From assembly GCA_949358305.1 (NCBI GenBank), contig OX442318.1:9778517-9842516 (forward strand): DNA of 64,000 bases. Direction: 5' to 3'. Below, in pieces: positions 50,601 through 62,799 of this stretch (the stretch's first letter is position 1; every line of letters begins with the position of its first letter). The notes beneath the pieces are model-generated. The model did no database searches. It was not told the DNA's origin and saw nothing but the letters and a program-made list of their open reading frames with translations. The stretch is from Strigamia acuminata. Its lineage: Eukaryota; Arthropoda; Chilopoda; Geophilomorpha; Linotaeniidae. Position numbers and translations under genes: made by a program.

Positions 50601-53600
50601 AAAGCTCCATAGACCGAGGAACCTTTTATCAGATGATAAACACTCCAGGAATCACTTGGAAATAAGAACAGATGAAATATTACACTAAATAGAGGAAAAA
50701 ACGATATGAATTATACACTTTTTCAACCCATTAAGGGGAGGAAAAAAATACATTTTCAAGCCATTTATGATTTAAAACATTTCTCTTTATTATCATCAAG
50801 TTTTCTTTCTTTTGTGTTGAGTAAATAACCTATCATATCTCTTTATTCCTTTTTCCTTTCTTCTAGCGCCCCCTGTGGCACCGGTTTTATCCATCATGGC
50901 CACTACAGCGTCCACCATCAGTTTAGAATGGATTCACAAAAATGATGATGGTACCAAAGTTAAAGGTAATAAAATATCTGGGATAAAAAGAAAATTCAAT
51001 TTTGCACCACAACAAAAAAAAAAAAAAAACTTACAAGAAACTGGAATAGAAAATTGGAAATTTCTTTAAGTTAGTGAAAGATAAATAATCTTTTTTTTAT
51101 AATCTTCAATCAATAATGTAAAAAAAAATTGGTTTTCAAATTGATTCCCAGTAAATAAGATATGATAGATATTCAGAACTTGTTTTGCACTTACAATTTT
51201 CTTCTTGATGTTAAATTAACACTACTAGTATAGCGTTTCGTTGCCGTTAAAGTACTAACGCATTGCCATTATGTAACGATAACATCATTACGGCTGCCGA
51301 AAGTAGCATCAGTTGACCTCGAGTCTGCAGAAATGTTGAACAGCACGTTTATTGCCTCTTTATATAATTTATATTTTGCGTTATAACTTAGCAAAACATC
51401 CAATTTTGCTGCGTATTACTATATAAATGAATCCACGACTATTCAGCGCGCGACTATTCAGCGCGCGACCATTCATCGGCGCTAAGTCATCGCGCGACCA
51501 AGTCATTGCGCCCCCCTTGATCCGCCGCGAACCTAACCTTGCTGGATTTTTTATGCAAACCACTTTTTTGAGCCGGCTTGTCGTGAGTTGGCCGCGCGAT
51601 GACTTGGCCGCGCGATGACTTGGTCGCACGATGACTTAGCGCCGATGAATGGTCGCGCGATGAATAGTCGCCGTACCATATAGATTCTTAATTTACTAAC
51701 ACAATTTTTTTTTATTCAGGTTACACGCTGAGTTACAAGAGAGACTATGGAGAATGGGAAGAAGTGGACATCGGTGCCAACGACAAGAACTTCATTTTGC
51801 CCAACTTATTTTGTGGAAGTCGTTACCAATTTTATATCACCGCATTTAATAAAGTCGGAAGCGGAGAACCAAGTGCCATAGTAACAAATTCCACAAAGGG
51901 TACAGGTATTTAAATGTCCCAGCAAAAAAAACCCAGCTGAATAAATACTTATAATATTTCTTTTTGTTTTTCGAGCTCCCAAAGTGGCCCAAAGAGCCAA
52001 TGTATTGATAGTCAACTCAACATCGGTCACACTTCTATTGGACAACTGGCCTGATGGAGATTGTGCTATACTCTACTATGTAGTGGAATACTCTTTGCAG
52101 TCTCCTACTCAATGGATGCTAGTCTCCAATAACGTGCAACCTAAGCAGAGAGAACTTTCGATACTCGACCTGCTTCCTGGGACTTGGTACACATTACGAG
52201 TGATGGCACACAATGATGCGGGATCCACGCTCACTTTATTGGATTTCGCTACATTAACTAATGATGGAAGTAAGGCTAATATACAATATCATTAATTTGT
52301 GCAGACAAAATCGTGTGGTTTTCCGTTATTGTGTGTTCCATGTAAATTGTTTAACATGATGAAACTTATGGCACGATCCTAATACTACGTTTACATGAAT
52401 GGAATACTTAGAGTGAGATGAAATATTCCGTGTGCACGACTGTCATGTAAACAGGGATGACAAGGAGTATTCGAGTAGTGAATAATTCCTCGCAGAAGGT
52501 TGTTTAATTCGAGTGAACTCAAACTATTTTTATTGCGCATGCACGCATCGCTTCCGGAGCTTCCCCATTGGTCGAAAACCGAAAGCGATCACGAATTATT
52601 TTCAGCACGTAAACACAACAATTTGATTTTTTCACCACTCGAATTATTCATCACTCAAAATATTCGGTGCATGTAAACGTAGTATAAGACAACCCTCCAA
52701 CGATCATTCTATTTTTATTGTGCCACAAGCACCACATTCAATCTCGCTTTGACCCTCGTGGCACAACAAAAATATAGCACGACCTCTGCAGGGTCGTCTC
52801 AAGCTCGTCGACAACTCCACGAGTTTTTTCGTTTGAATTTCGTTGGAATTCGTTGGAATTTTGGCCATAAATTTGGAGTTTTCTAGTTATCCTGAAGGTT
52901 GTTTTTAAAATTTGTGTAAATTTATAGAAAATTAGATCAATTTCCAAAATTTTGGACATCTAGAAAGCTTTTTAAGCTTGTTTTGAGTCATTTCATTTCA
53001 ATAGGATTGAATGTTTGCTTAGTGTTTGACGTTTGCGCTAGGCAGTGAACGTTTTATCTACGCATTTTGAAAACGACGAGATTCTAGTATTTTGCGGTAT
53101 ATCTCGCGATCTCGTGTTTTCTCGTGGACCGCGAGATGTACCGCAAAAGTGGTCCGCGGTCCACGAAATTTTAAAAGGAACGCGGTCCCGGTCCGCGGTC
53201 CAGGACCGGCCTTTTAAAAGTACCGCGGTCCCGGTCCGTACTTGCCGCAAAAGGAACGCGGTCGCGGTCCCGGTCCGGGACCGCGGACCGGCGGTCCTGG
53301 ATCGCCGGTCCGGGACCGAAACCGCGCACAACACTGCTCATTTCTCATTGAAAAAAATTCTTACTCGTTTATAATAACATGCCGGTAAATACGGGGTTTA
53401 CCCATACAGTTAAAAATACATTCCAATTATATTACAATACAGTAAATTACAAAGTATTTTGAAATACATTAAGCTAACACACTTGTGTTCACACTAGACG
53501 CAATGCAAGAAAACTAACGCAATGCCAGCCGCTTGCTTCCAAAAGTTCTTGAGGGTTAATGCCAATTTCTGCTTCAAAAATTCCGCTTAAAGCAGGGTAA

Positions 53601-56600
53601 TACCACGAACACAATAAACCTACCAGGACACAGCGCAGAGGCGAATAACATGTGGAAGGCGGTTTAACAATTACACCACTAGATGGTGCTGACCGTAAGC
53701 GCGCAATGCATGATATCCATCAGTTTGGACATTAGAACCAATCAGCTTGGACCTCGGCTTGGACATTAGAACCACGAACACATGAACGTTTGTTGTGTAA
53801 GGCTCTTGATTGGTTAACACTGGAAGTAAAGCATTGTGGGTCATCACTTTGGATAACACAATGCCTTTTGCCCAGTGTTAACCAATCAGGAGCCTTACAC
53901 AACAACTGTTATCAAAAACGTTCATGTGCCGTGTCCTGGTAGGTTTATTGTGTTCGTGGTAATACCGTATAAGAATCCAAACTAAAAGAATAGAGAAAAA
54001 CAGGAATAAAATCTTACAATACGGGTGCGTGTAATTGGTCGAGGAGATCAACAAGAGTTCTCCCAAAACCATCTTCTTCACTTGTGTGAGTCTAATGACA
54101 ATGGCGGATCAGCACCGTCCTAGTGTTTATTCCTTTGACGTCACTCATAAACAAAAATCAGAGATTTCTACTTTACTATAATTGAAAACAATAGTGCTTA
54201 ATCACACCTGTAGTGAAATGGACCACTTGTTATCTGTTAATTACATGATCAAACACAATTGTGGATTCTTTTCATTCACCCGGTGCAGTATACAACACCC
54301 TATCCATCTTCTTTCCATTGGAGAACAATGAAAGTGAAACTGAAAGCCTTCAGTCCTAGCTCCTGTTCAGCTTTCTAGGTGAACAAAAGCCAAAGCACGA
54401 GCACTTAGATTTAACATTTAATCTCAATAGAGAATCTATTCTTTCTTTAGTCTGACCCTGGGCTGATTGTGCACCAGATGTGCACACATTAGAAGAATGC
54501 ACAATGCACTAAGCCAGTGCTAAAGTGGTCAACTTTATGCTGGTTGAATTCCCAAATTTGTTGAAACAAATCATTCATTCACCGCAACGATGGCAATTAC
54601 GTATTTGCCCCTATGGTGAAAATGAAAAGCCGGCTCCTATGATTAAATGTGCCAATTTACAAGCACGGATCTTGCTACTAATGGTCACATTGGCCGGCAA
54701 GTAGTTGCCCCTTCGTCCTTAATGAAATTCTAAATCCCTGCCTGTAAAAGTTTTATTTCCGCTTTGACAAGGGAAAGGGTGGGCCTTGGTGGATCGGAGG
54801 CCCGTGGCAAAGAAATATTGTGCACTCCAAAATTAGAAAAAGTTCAAAGGGGCCACAACATAGAACTACGTAGGACAGGGCTTGTTTGTTGTGGTTTTAT
54901 TGTTATTCTGGTTTCGACTGGTCAGAGAGCTACTATATACATTTCCACTATGCGGAAAGACGATCATTTACAGCTATATTTCCATTATACTTTCCATATG
55001 GAAATCTCACTTTTTTTGCAGTGTCGATGCATTTGCGTAAGGCTGGCTCACACTTGGATTCCGCAGCGGAATCGCACCTAAAAAATACGTCGCTTCCGCA
55101 AAATTCCATTAATTTGACAGTGCTGTTAGGTTATTGGGCTTTTAATATTCAGTAAATATTCAAATTTTCTATTTGGTGCATGCGTATAGGTTCAAAGTAA
55201 CTAATAAAAAATTTTCACGACAACTTTTTGAAACTTACGTAAACTAAAAATGGAGGACATTTAACAACTTTCCAAAGTTTAAACAAACGATACAAAAATC
55301 TAGAAACAATTGATCAAATAAAAACAACAGATTTGGTCTAATAATGACAAAAGTAATCTTCTTGTCAATTTTTATTTCTCTCTTCCTATGACCTTTAATG
55401 CTGCCGCTGACTTTGGTATTTCGACAAAAATCCTATTTAATGGATCCTGGGAATACAGAAAATCATTTTTATGTACTTTTACATACCTTTTCCATATCTT
55501 GTCGGCCAGTACAAAGAATTTTGCTATTTTTATTGCTCTTCAATTTTATATCATACAAACCGGTAGGTGCTGCCTCCTACTGACCTATAGTGACACTTTT
55601 TTCAAACTAAAACCTCAGAAGCAACTAGAAAGAGAAGAATTTCATAAAACCAACACCATAATTCAATTTTTATGGGAATAAAAAAGAAGAAAATCACTTT
55701 TTATGGTCGTTTTTGTTTAAATTCTTCTTCCAAATCTCATTATTCTCAAGGGAGTCGACTTGTAATATCCGTCGCTGGAATTAGTTGACATTTCGAACAA
55801 AATGCCGCGCAATGTATAAAAATGTTGAGAATCTGAAAATGCATCAATATTTCTTATCACACGTGAGAATGGGAGTTAAAGAAGGAAATAAAAAAGCCAA
55901 CAGCTAAGATCAATGTCTTCAATATCCTGAAATGTAGTCAGCAAATATCATTCGCCTACATTTAGGTATTTGTGAAGGCATTTTGTGCGTATTATAAAAC
56001 CCAAGTCACGCACAGTCAAAGTAGAGGAAAAACAGGAAAACTCATAATTCATCGATAAACACGTCGATGAAACCTTATTTATTGCACACATTATTCATGC
56101 AAAAGGTTAAACGCAGTCAAGCTCGAATGATTGATGAAAGGCGACTTCAATTTAAGTTGGGGCAAAAATTCCATGGACCACTGACAGTATTTAATTACGG
56201 GGTAATGTCCGCAATTGAGGGATGCGTGACAGAGTTATGCCCGTGAACCGATAGAGTTGGCGATAGCTACATTTTACATTTAGTTTTATTTTCACTAGCT
56301 GCATTCAAAAACTAAAACATTTTGTGTTTTACTTCAAGTTTAAACCAAAAATGACATCATTTCCTGTTTAAACCCATGTTAAAACTTAAGATACACTTAA
56401 ACTAAAATTGTTTTTTTAATTTTTGAATGCAGCTATTGTTTTGGTTTCTGTGTGTTATTATTTATTTGTTTGGTGTTTTTCACTTTTGCTGCGTGATCTC
56501 AATGATCGTACGATTTTCATTGTAGCTACAGTAATAGGTGTATTCAATCTTAAATGGATTTCCGAAATCGTGATTTTCTTGATTTTCAAAAAACAAGGAA

Positions 56601-59600
56601 ATCGGATTTGAACGACGTTATAATTTGCCAAAATCCAACTATTGCACATGCGCAATTAGAACCGTTGGATAACTTCCTGTTTGTAATTTCAAACAGCCAG
56701 CCGCATTCGAGAGCTTAAATGCGGCCAAAATGTCACGATTTTTCACTTTTACTATCTGAGTTTACACTTTTACTATCTGAGTTTTCACTTTTACTATCTG
56801 AGTTTACACTTTTACTAACTGAGTTTTCACTTTTACTATCTGAGTTTTCACTTTTACTATCTGAGTTTACACTTTTACTAACTGAGTTTTCACTTTTACT
56901 ATCTGAGTTTACACTTTTACTAAATGAGTTTACACTTTTACTATCTGAGTTTTCGCTTTTACTATCTGAGTTTTCGCTTTTACTATCTGAGTTTTCGCTT
57001 TTACTATCTGTATCTGAGTTTCCACTTTTACTATCTGAGTTTCCACTTTTACTAACTGAGTTTTCACTTTTACTATCTGAGTTTTCACTTTTACTATCTG
57101 AGTTTTCACTTTTACTATCTGAGTTTACACTTTTACTAACTGAGTTTTCACTTTTACTATCTGAGTTTTCGCTTTTACTAACTGAGTTTTCGCTTTTACT
57201 ATCTGAGTTTTCGCTTTTACTATCTGCATCTGAGTTTTCGCTTTTACTATCTGAGTTTTCGCTTTTACTAACTGAGTTTTCGCTTTTACTATCTGAGTTT
57301 TCGCTTTTACTATCTGAGTTTTCGCTTTTACAATCTGAGTTTTCGCTTTTACTATCTGCATCTGAGTTTTCGCTTTTACTATCTGAGTTTTCGCTTTTAC
57401 AATCTGAGTTTTCGCTTTTACTATCTGCATCTGAGTTTTCACTTTTACTATCTGAGTTTTCGCTTTTACTAACTGAGTTTTCGCTTTTACTATCTGCATC
57501 TGAGTTTTCACTTTTACTATCTGAGTTTTCGCTTTTACTAACTGAGTTTTCGCTTTTACAATCTGAGTTTTCGCTTTTACTATCTGCATCTGAGTTTTCG
57601 CTTTTACTATCTGAGTTTTCGCTTTTACAATCTGAGTTTTCGCTTTTACTATCTGCATCTGAGTTTTCACTTTTACTATCTGAGTTTTCGCTTTTACTAA
57701 CTGAGTTTTCGCTTTTACTATCTGCATCTGAGTTTTCACTTTTACTATCTGAGTTTTCACTTTTACTATCTGAGTTTTCGCTTTTACTATCTGCATCTGA
57801 GTTTTCACTTTTACTATCTGAGTTTTCGCTTTTACTAACTGAGTTTTCGCTTTTACTATCTGCATCTGAGTTTTCACTTTTACTATCTGAGTTTTCACTT
57901 TTACTATCTGAGTTTTCGCTTTTACAATCTGAGTTTTCGCTTTTACTATCTGCATCTGAGTTTTCACTTTTACTATCTGAGTTTTCGCTTTTACAATCTG
58001 AGTTTTCGCTTTTACTATCTGCATCTGAGTTTTCACTTTTACTATCTGAGTTTTCGCTTTTACTAACTGAGTTTTCGCTTTTACTATCTGAGTTTTCGCT
58101 TTTACTATCTGAGTTTTCGCTTTTACAATCTGAGTTTTCGCTTTTACTATCTGCATCTGAGTTTTCGCTTTTACTATCTGAGTTTTCGCTTTTACAATCT
58201 GAGTTTTCGCTTCTACTATCTGTATCTGAGTTTTTGCTTCTACTATCTGTATCTGAGTTTTCACTTTTACTACCTGAGTTTTCACTTTTGCTATCTGAAA
58301 TTCTCACTCGTGCACTTTTGCTATCTGAAATTTTTATTTTTGTAGTTTGATATTTTCACTTTATCTATCTGCAATTTTTGCTGTTGCTATGCAATTTTTC
58401 ACTTTCCCAGTCCGTAATTGCTACTTTTGCAAATTATAATCAATCCTGTTAATTGTCGCCATCGTATCTTTCACCAATGCTTCTTTCAACACTTAAAGCA
58501 GACTTTCTGCTTCAACCCATACCGTTTAATTGCATCTGCCTTTATTTTCAGGTGTGGTAATGGCCGGTTTGCCCACGAGAGCTCGCGATGTAATGCGCAC
58601 GTTTTACACGGACTTGGACATTGTCATTCCGATCGTGGCCTCCATCTTCATTCTCCTCGTTGCCATAGTGATGGTTTGGATATTGCTCCGACGCAAGAAA
58701 ATGAAACGAGACTTCCACCATAGAGGTAAAAACAGCCCGGCTGAAAAGTTATGTACCATTTCCGCATAAACTTAATATTGCATACAAATACTTCACTTTT
58801 ATGTCACGTAGTTAAAAACAAACACCGTCTTGTGCTTATTCTTAAGGGAAGGCTACCACACAAACTCCTATAAATCTCTACACATTCGGGCCAATCCCAT
58901 AACATAACGATTGCTCGCACTTCTACTACGCTTTTCTGCTTTAACAATAACAAATAAATATGTGAATAAATTGCAGAATAGCACGAATCAATTAATTGCA
59001 TGGAAATTTAGTTTTAAACGCTCATTTAAAATTTAATTGATTGATTGGAACGCAGTTTGTGGTTGTCATAATGCATTAATTGAAAAATATAATAATTATT
59101 GAGGTTTAAAATTTACATTTTGATTTGTTATTAATTGTTTGCAGATTAGTGAGTCTGGTGCATGTTTGCACGGAATAAAATGCATTTTCTGAATTTTCCA
59201 TCTTAAAAGTGCATTTTTGCAAATAGAAAGTGCATTTTTGCAAATAAAAAGTGGATTTTTGCAAATAAAAAGTGGATTTTTGCAAATAAAAAGTGCATTT
59301 TTGCAAAAAAAGTGCATTTTTGCAAATAAAAAGTGCATTTTTGCAAAAAAAAGTGCATTTTTGCAAATAAAAAGTGGATTTTTGCAAAAAAAGTGCATTT
59401 TTGCAAATAGAAAGTGCATTTTTGCAAATAAAAAGTGCATTTTTGCAAATAAAAAGTGCATTTTTGCAAATAAAAAGTGGATTTTTGCAAAAAAAGTGCA
59501 TTTTTGCAAATAAATAGTGCATTTTTGCAAAAAAAAGTGCATTTTTGCAAAAAAAAGTGCATTTTTGCAAAAAAAAGTGCATTTTTGCAAATAAAAAGTG

Positions 59601-62600
59601 CATTTTTGCAAATAAAAAGTGCATTTTTGCAAATAAAAAGTGCATTTTTGCAAATAAAAAGTGCATTTTTGCAAATAAAAAGTGCATTTTTGCAAATAAA
59701 AAGTGCATTTTTGCAAATAAAAAGTGCATTATTGCAAATAAAAAGTGCATTTTTGCAAATAAAAAATGCATTTTTGCAAAAAAAAAAGGTGCAATTTCGC
59801 ACCTATAATCTCCGAGGTTGATTTTCTAAGCTAAAAAACTCAATTTCTGCACATACAAAATTCACCTTTGAACTTAAATAAGCATTTTTAAATCTACTTT
59901 AGCCCTTTTTGCATTTAAAATCCGCACACGCGTGAACATCCCCTTAAAACCTAACTACATCTTTATTTTCTCAACCGTATAAATCAGCAAACAATAAATT
60001 ACCCTTAACAAATTACGTCATTCAGTGCAAAAATCGAAACCAGCCACACATTTCACATATTCGTTGACCCCTGTATTATTAACTGCGGTCACATCCATTG
60101 ATTTACCGACCAAAAAAAAGCACCCACGCACACACACACATATATATATATTTATACGTACGTTACATGTATATTGATGATACTATAACTTTTTATAGAG
60201 TATTAAAATGTAAATCCTATTCCTAAACCCCACTTTCTCCCTCTTTGCCATCTTCCACGAGCAAAATTAATCGATTCGAATTAAAATTCCATGCGGATTG
60301 CTGCTGCAAATCCCCTCACTCCCAATTGACAAACATCTCATTAAAAATACATAACCGACATTTGATCGGAATTTACACATGATAATGGGCCTTTTGATTT
60401 ATAACACGCATTAAATTTCCCGCTTCCCTCCTTATACATACAAATAAATGCCAATATGAGGGGCGAAGGAAAGTGGCTCTCCTATCTCGACTCACAGCTC
60501 ATCATCCATAACGCCCCTTTTTATCAATTCCCTGAGCAAAACTCTATTTTGCTATATCCATCATTCAAATTCCCTCAACCACACAAATCCTGCAGTAACA
60601 AACTGAATAAACTTGTTTTTTCTCTCTCTCTTTTTTTTTTTTTTTATTTTTTTTATATAAATGTAAGAAAACTATAATGGCCAAGAAGGCAAACAGCAGA
60701 ACCTAGACAACGAGAGAAAAATATTTCTTCCAGACAAGGAGATCATGACCCAAGGAAATGCAGTGGAACTGAATTATGACCCCTCTCTCACAAGAAGATT
60801 CCATCCTGTGCACACTCCCACTAGGAGCACTGATAATATCCAAGGTAGGGAACTATAACTAAACTCTTAAAGGACAAATGCACTGGTTTTCTTACAATTG
60901 TTCTTGTCATTTCGTGAAACTTTCGCTTTATTTACGGAGTGGTGTGACGGCTACTATTTTCACGGCTTTTAAGTGCTAGAACTGAGCTGTATACTCCAAG
61001 TAATTCACTCTAGAAATTTTATTCTACAAAGTTCTGGCTGTTTTGCACATCGGGAATTATTTGCGATGGCCGCTGTAGTTCGAACGTCGCCGCCGCCATT
61101 TTGATTTTGCGTGGTTCGCACTTAAACCACTTTTCTAGAACTTATGATTTTCTGAAAGTCTAATTTCTACAAATCTGAAATCAGTTGTTCACACTTAAGG
61201 ATAGTTTTGTACAAGTGTCACGACGTTTTAACCGGCTGTTGGCAGCCATTTTTTGTCAACGTCAGCTCAAAACTAGTCACATGACACAATGGGGGCGTGT
61301 TTTGCAGTTGTGACGTCAAGTTTAAGAAAACTTTTCTTCAACTTGAGCTGTAGAAAAGTCCGCCATCTTGTTTTGAGTTCTAGAAAACCTGTTGTAGTGC
61401 GAACAAAGGTTTTCTACAAAATTGGGGGATTTTCTACAAAAGTGGTTTAGGTGTGAACAGGGCATCAGACTATAACTTTTGCTTGATTTTATGATTATTG
61501 TGTTCTGAAGTCTTGATTGTTATCGATTACGATAAGATAAGAGGGATCTCCATCATTTTAGCGATTTCATTTTAGCGATTTCATTTTAGCGTTTTAGCGT
61601 TTTAGCGACCCAAAAACCTAGGTTTAATTCCTAAGAAGGGAAAAGTGCCTGCCGCAAACTGTGTATTGTAGGCAGCCATTACAGTTAAATTCAAATTTTA
61701 AAAAAAATGCTAGGTGGCGCTGTAAATCATACAGCGTCACAAAATGTGACATACAGGTCAAAATAACCAATAAAGTAGAACATTCCAGTAATTTTTGCAT
61801 TTTTGCACAAAAAATAAATTTTTGCTCATCCAAGCAGCAATTTTTTAATCTAGATAATAAAATATTTAACACGTAATTAATTCACGCATAAAATTTTCTA
61901 ATCACTTGACATTATTAGAAACCACTGCATATGTCCTTCAAAGAGAAAAAAAAATCATATTAAAAAAAAAATTAAAATCTGTGCATGAAAATGGCGCACA
62001 CCTTGATTAACTTCTTGCAAATAAGTTAAAAGCATCGACTGCCAAATGATGATGCAAACTGGCATTTTCAATCTAATTTAATTCGCATTTCTCTGATCGT
62101 GCAGGTAAGCCGACAATTAAAATCGATCCAAAAAATGGCGTCATTTGGCAGGGCAAACACGTTTTCACACAATTTCCTCCTTCTTTTAATCACAAATTAA
62201 TTCTCACTCTCCCTCACACATTTTGCTTTTGCTCTTTCCCTCTTTCCTTCAACACGTATAACCATTTCTAGCTGTGTTGTACACCTTGTAAATTCGTCTT
62301 TTTTTTAGTTTATTTTTTTTTTTATTTTTTTTTTATTTATTTCCTATTCCGACTCGTGGGTCTTTCTCCTTTAGGATACAACCACTCCTATATCCAGCCC
62401 TTAGGGGGGCGCAGCGGACGGAATTACCAAGATTACGCCTCCTACTGGCAAGAAAGGAAAAGAAGAAACTACTAGAAGACAAAAATGAACAAAAAAATGG
62501 GATTTTTATGGTTGTCCTGAGAATGAGTTTTCAAATCGGGACTAAAAAAAAGAAAGAAAGAAAAAATAGACAAGTTTTAAATGCTCAACGCTGAAATGGA

Positions 62601-62768
62601 TCTGGATTGTGTTGAAGTGCCGAATGTTGATGATATTAGTGAAAAGAAAGTGTAAAAAAAAAAAAAAAAAAAAATTTAATGGAAAAAATTTACAAAAAAT
62701 GTATTTCAATCATCTCTTTCATTTCTACTGAAAATATTATTTTTGATTAAAAACCGCAATGAACTTAG

Positions 62769-62799
<31 letters not shown>

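Larger units (their letters stand above)
52270..58551 (+). other. Intron between FN3-6 and the membrane exon (6.3 kb)
   Basis: Elements at 52384-52682 and 53602-53960, a GC-rich palindromic island at 53096-53330, a partial GGTGTATTCAATC element at 56535-56715 and the giant 21-base minisatellite 56741-58300. I looked for a second, alternative membrane exon and found none. 54000-56500 shows nothing recognised. Confidence 0.8.

Noticed and set aside
56733-58350. Open frames of 386-543 codons on both strands
   Set aside because: They are the product of a stop-free 21-base tandem unit inside an intron; there is no domain, splice continuity or codon bias.
52270-58551. Hydrophobic open stretches near 55400-55600 and 56423-56600 as an alternative membrane exon
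   Set aside because: No acceptor/donor pair with phase 1-1 and no stop-transfer cluster; the second overlaps a MITE-like end.
59096-59821. Open frames of about 90-220 codons on both strands
   Set aside because: Same cause: AAAAAGTGCATTTTTGCAAAT repeats. Low-complexity translation only.
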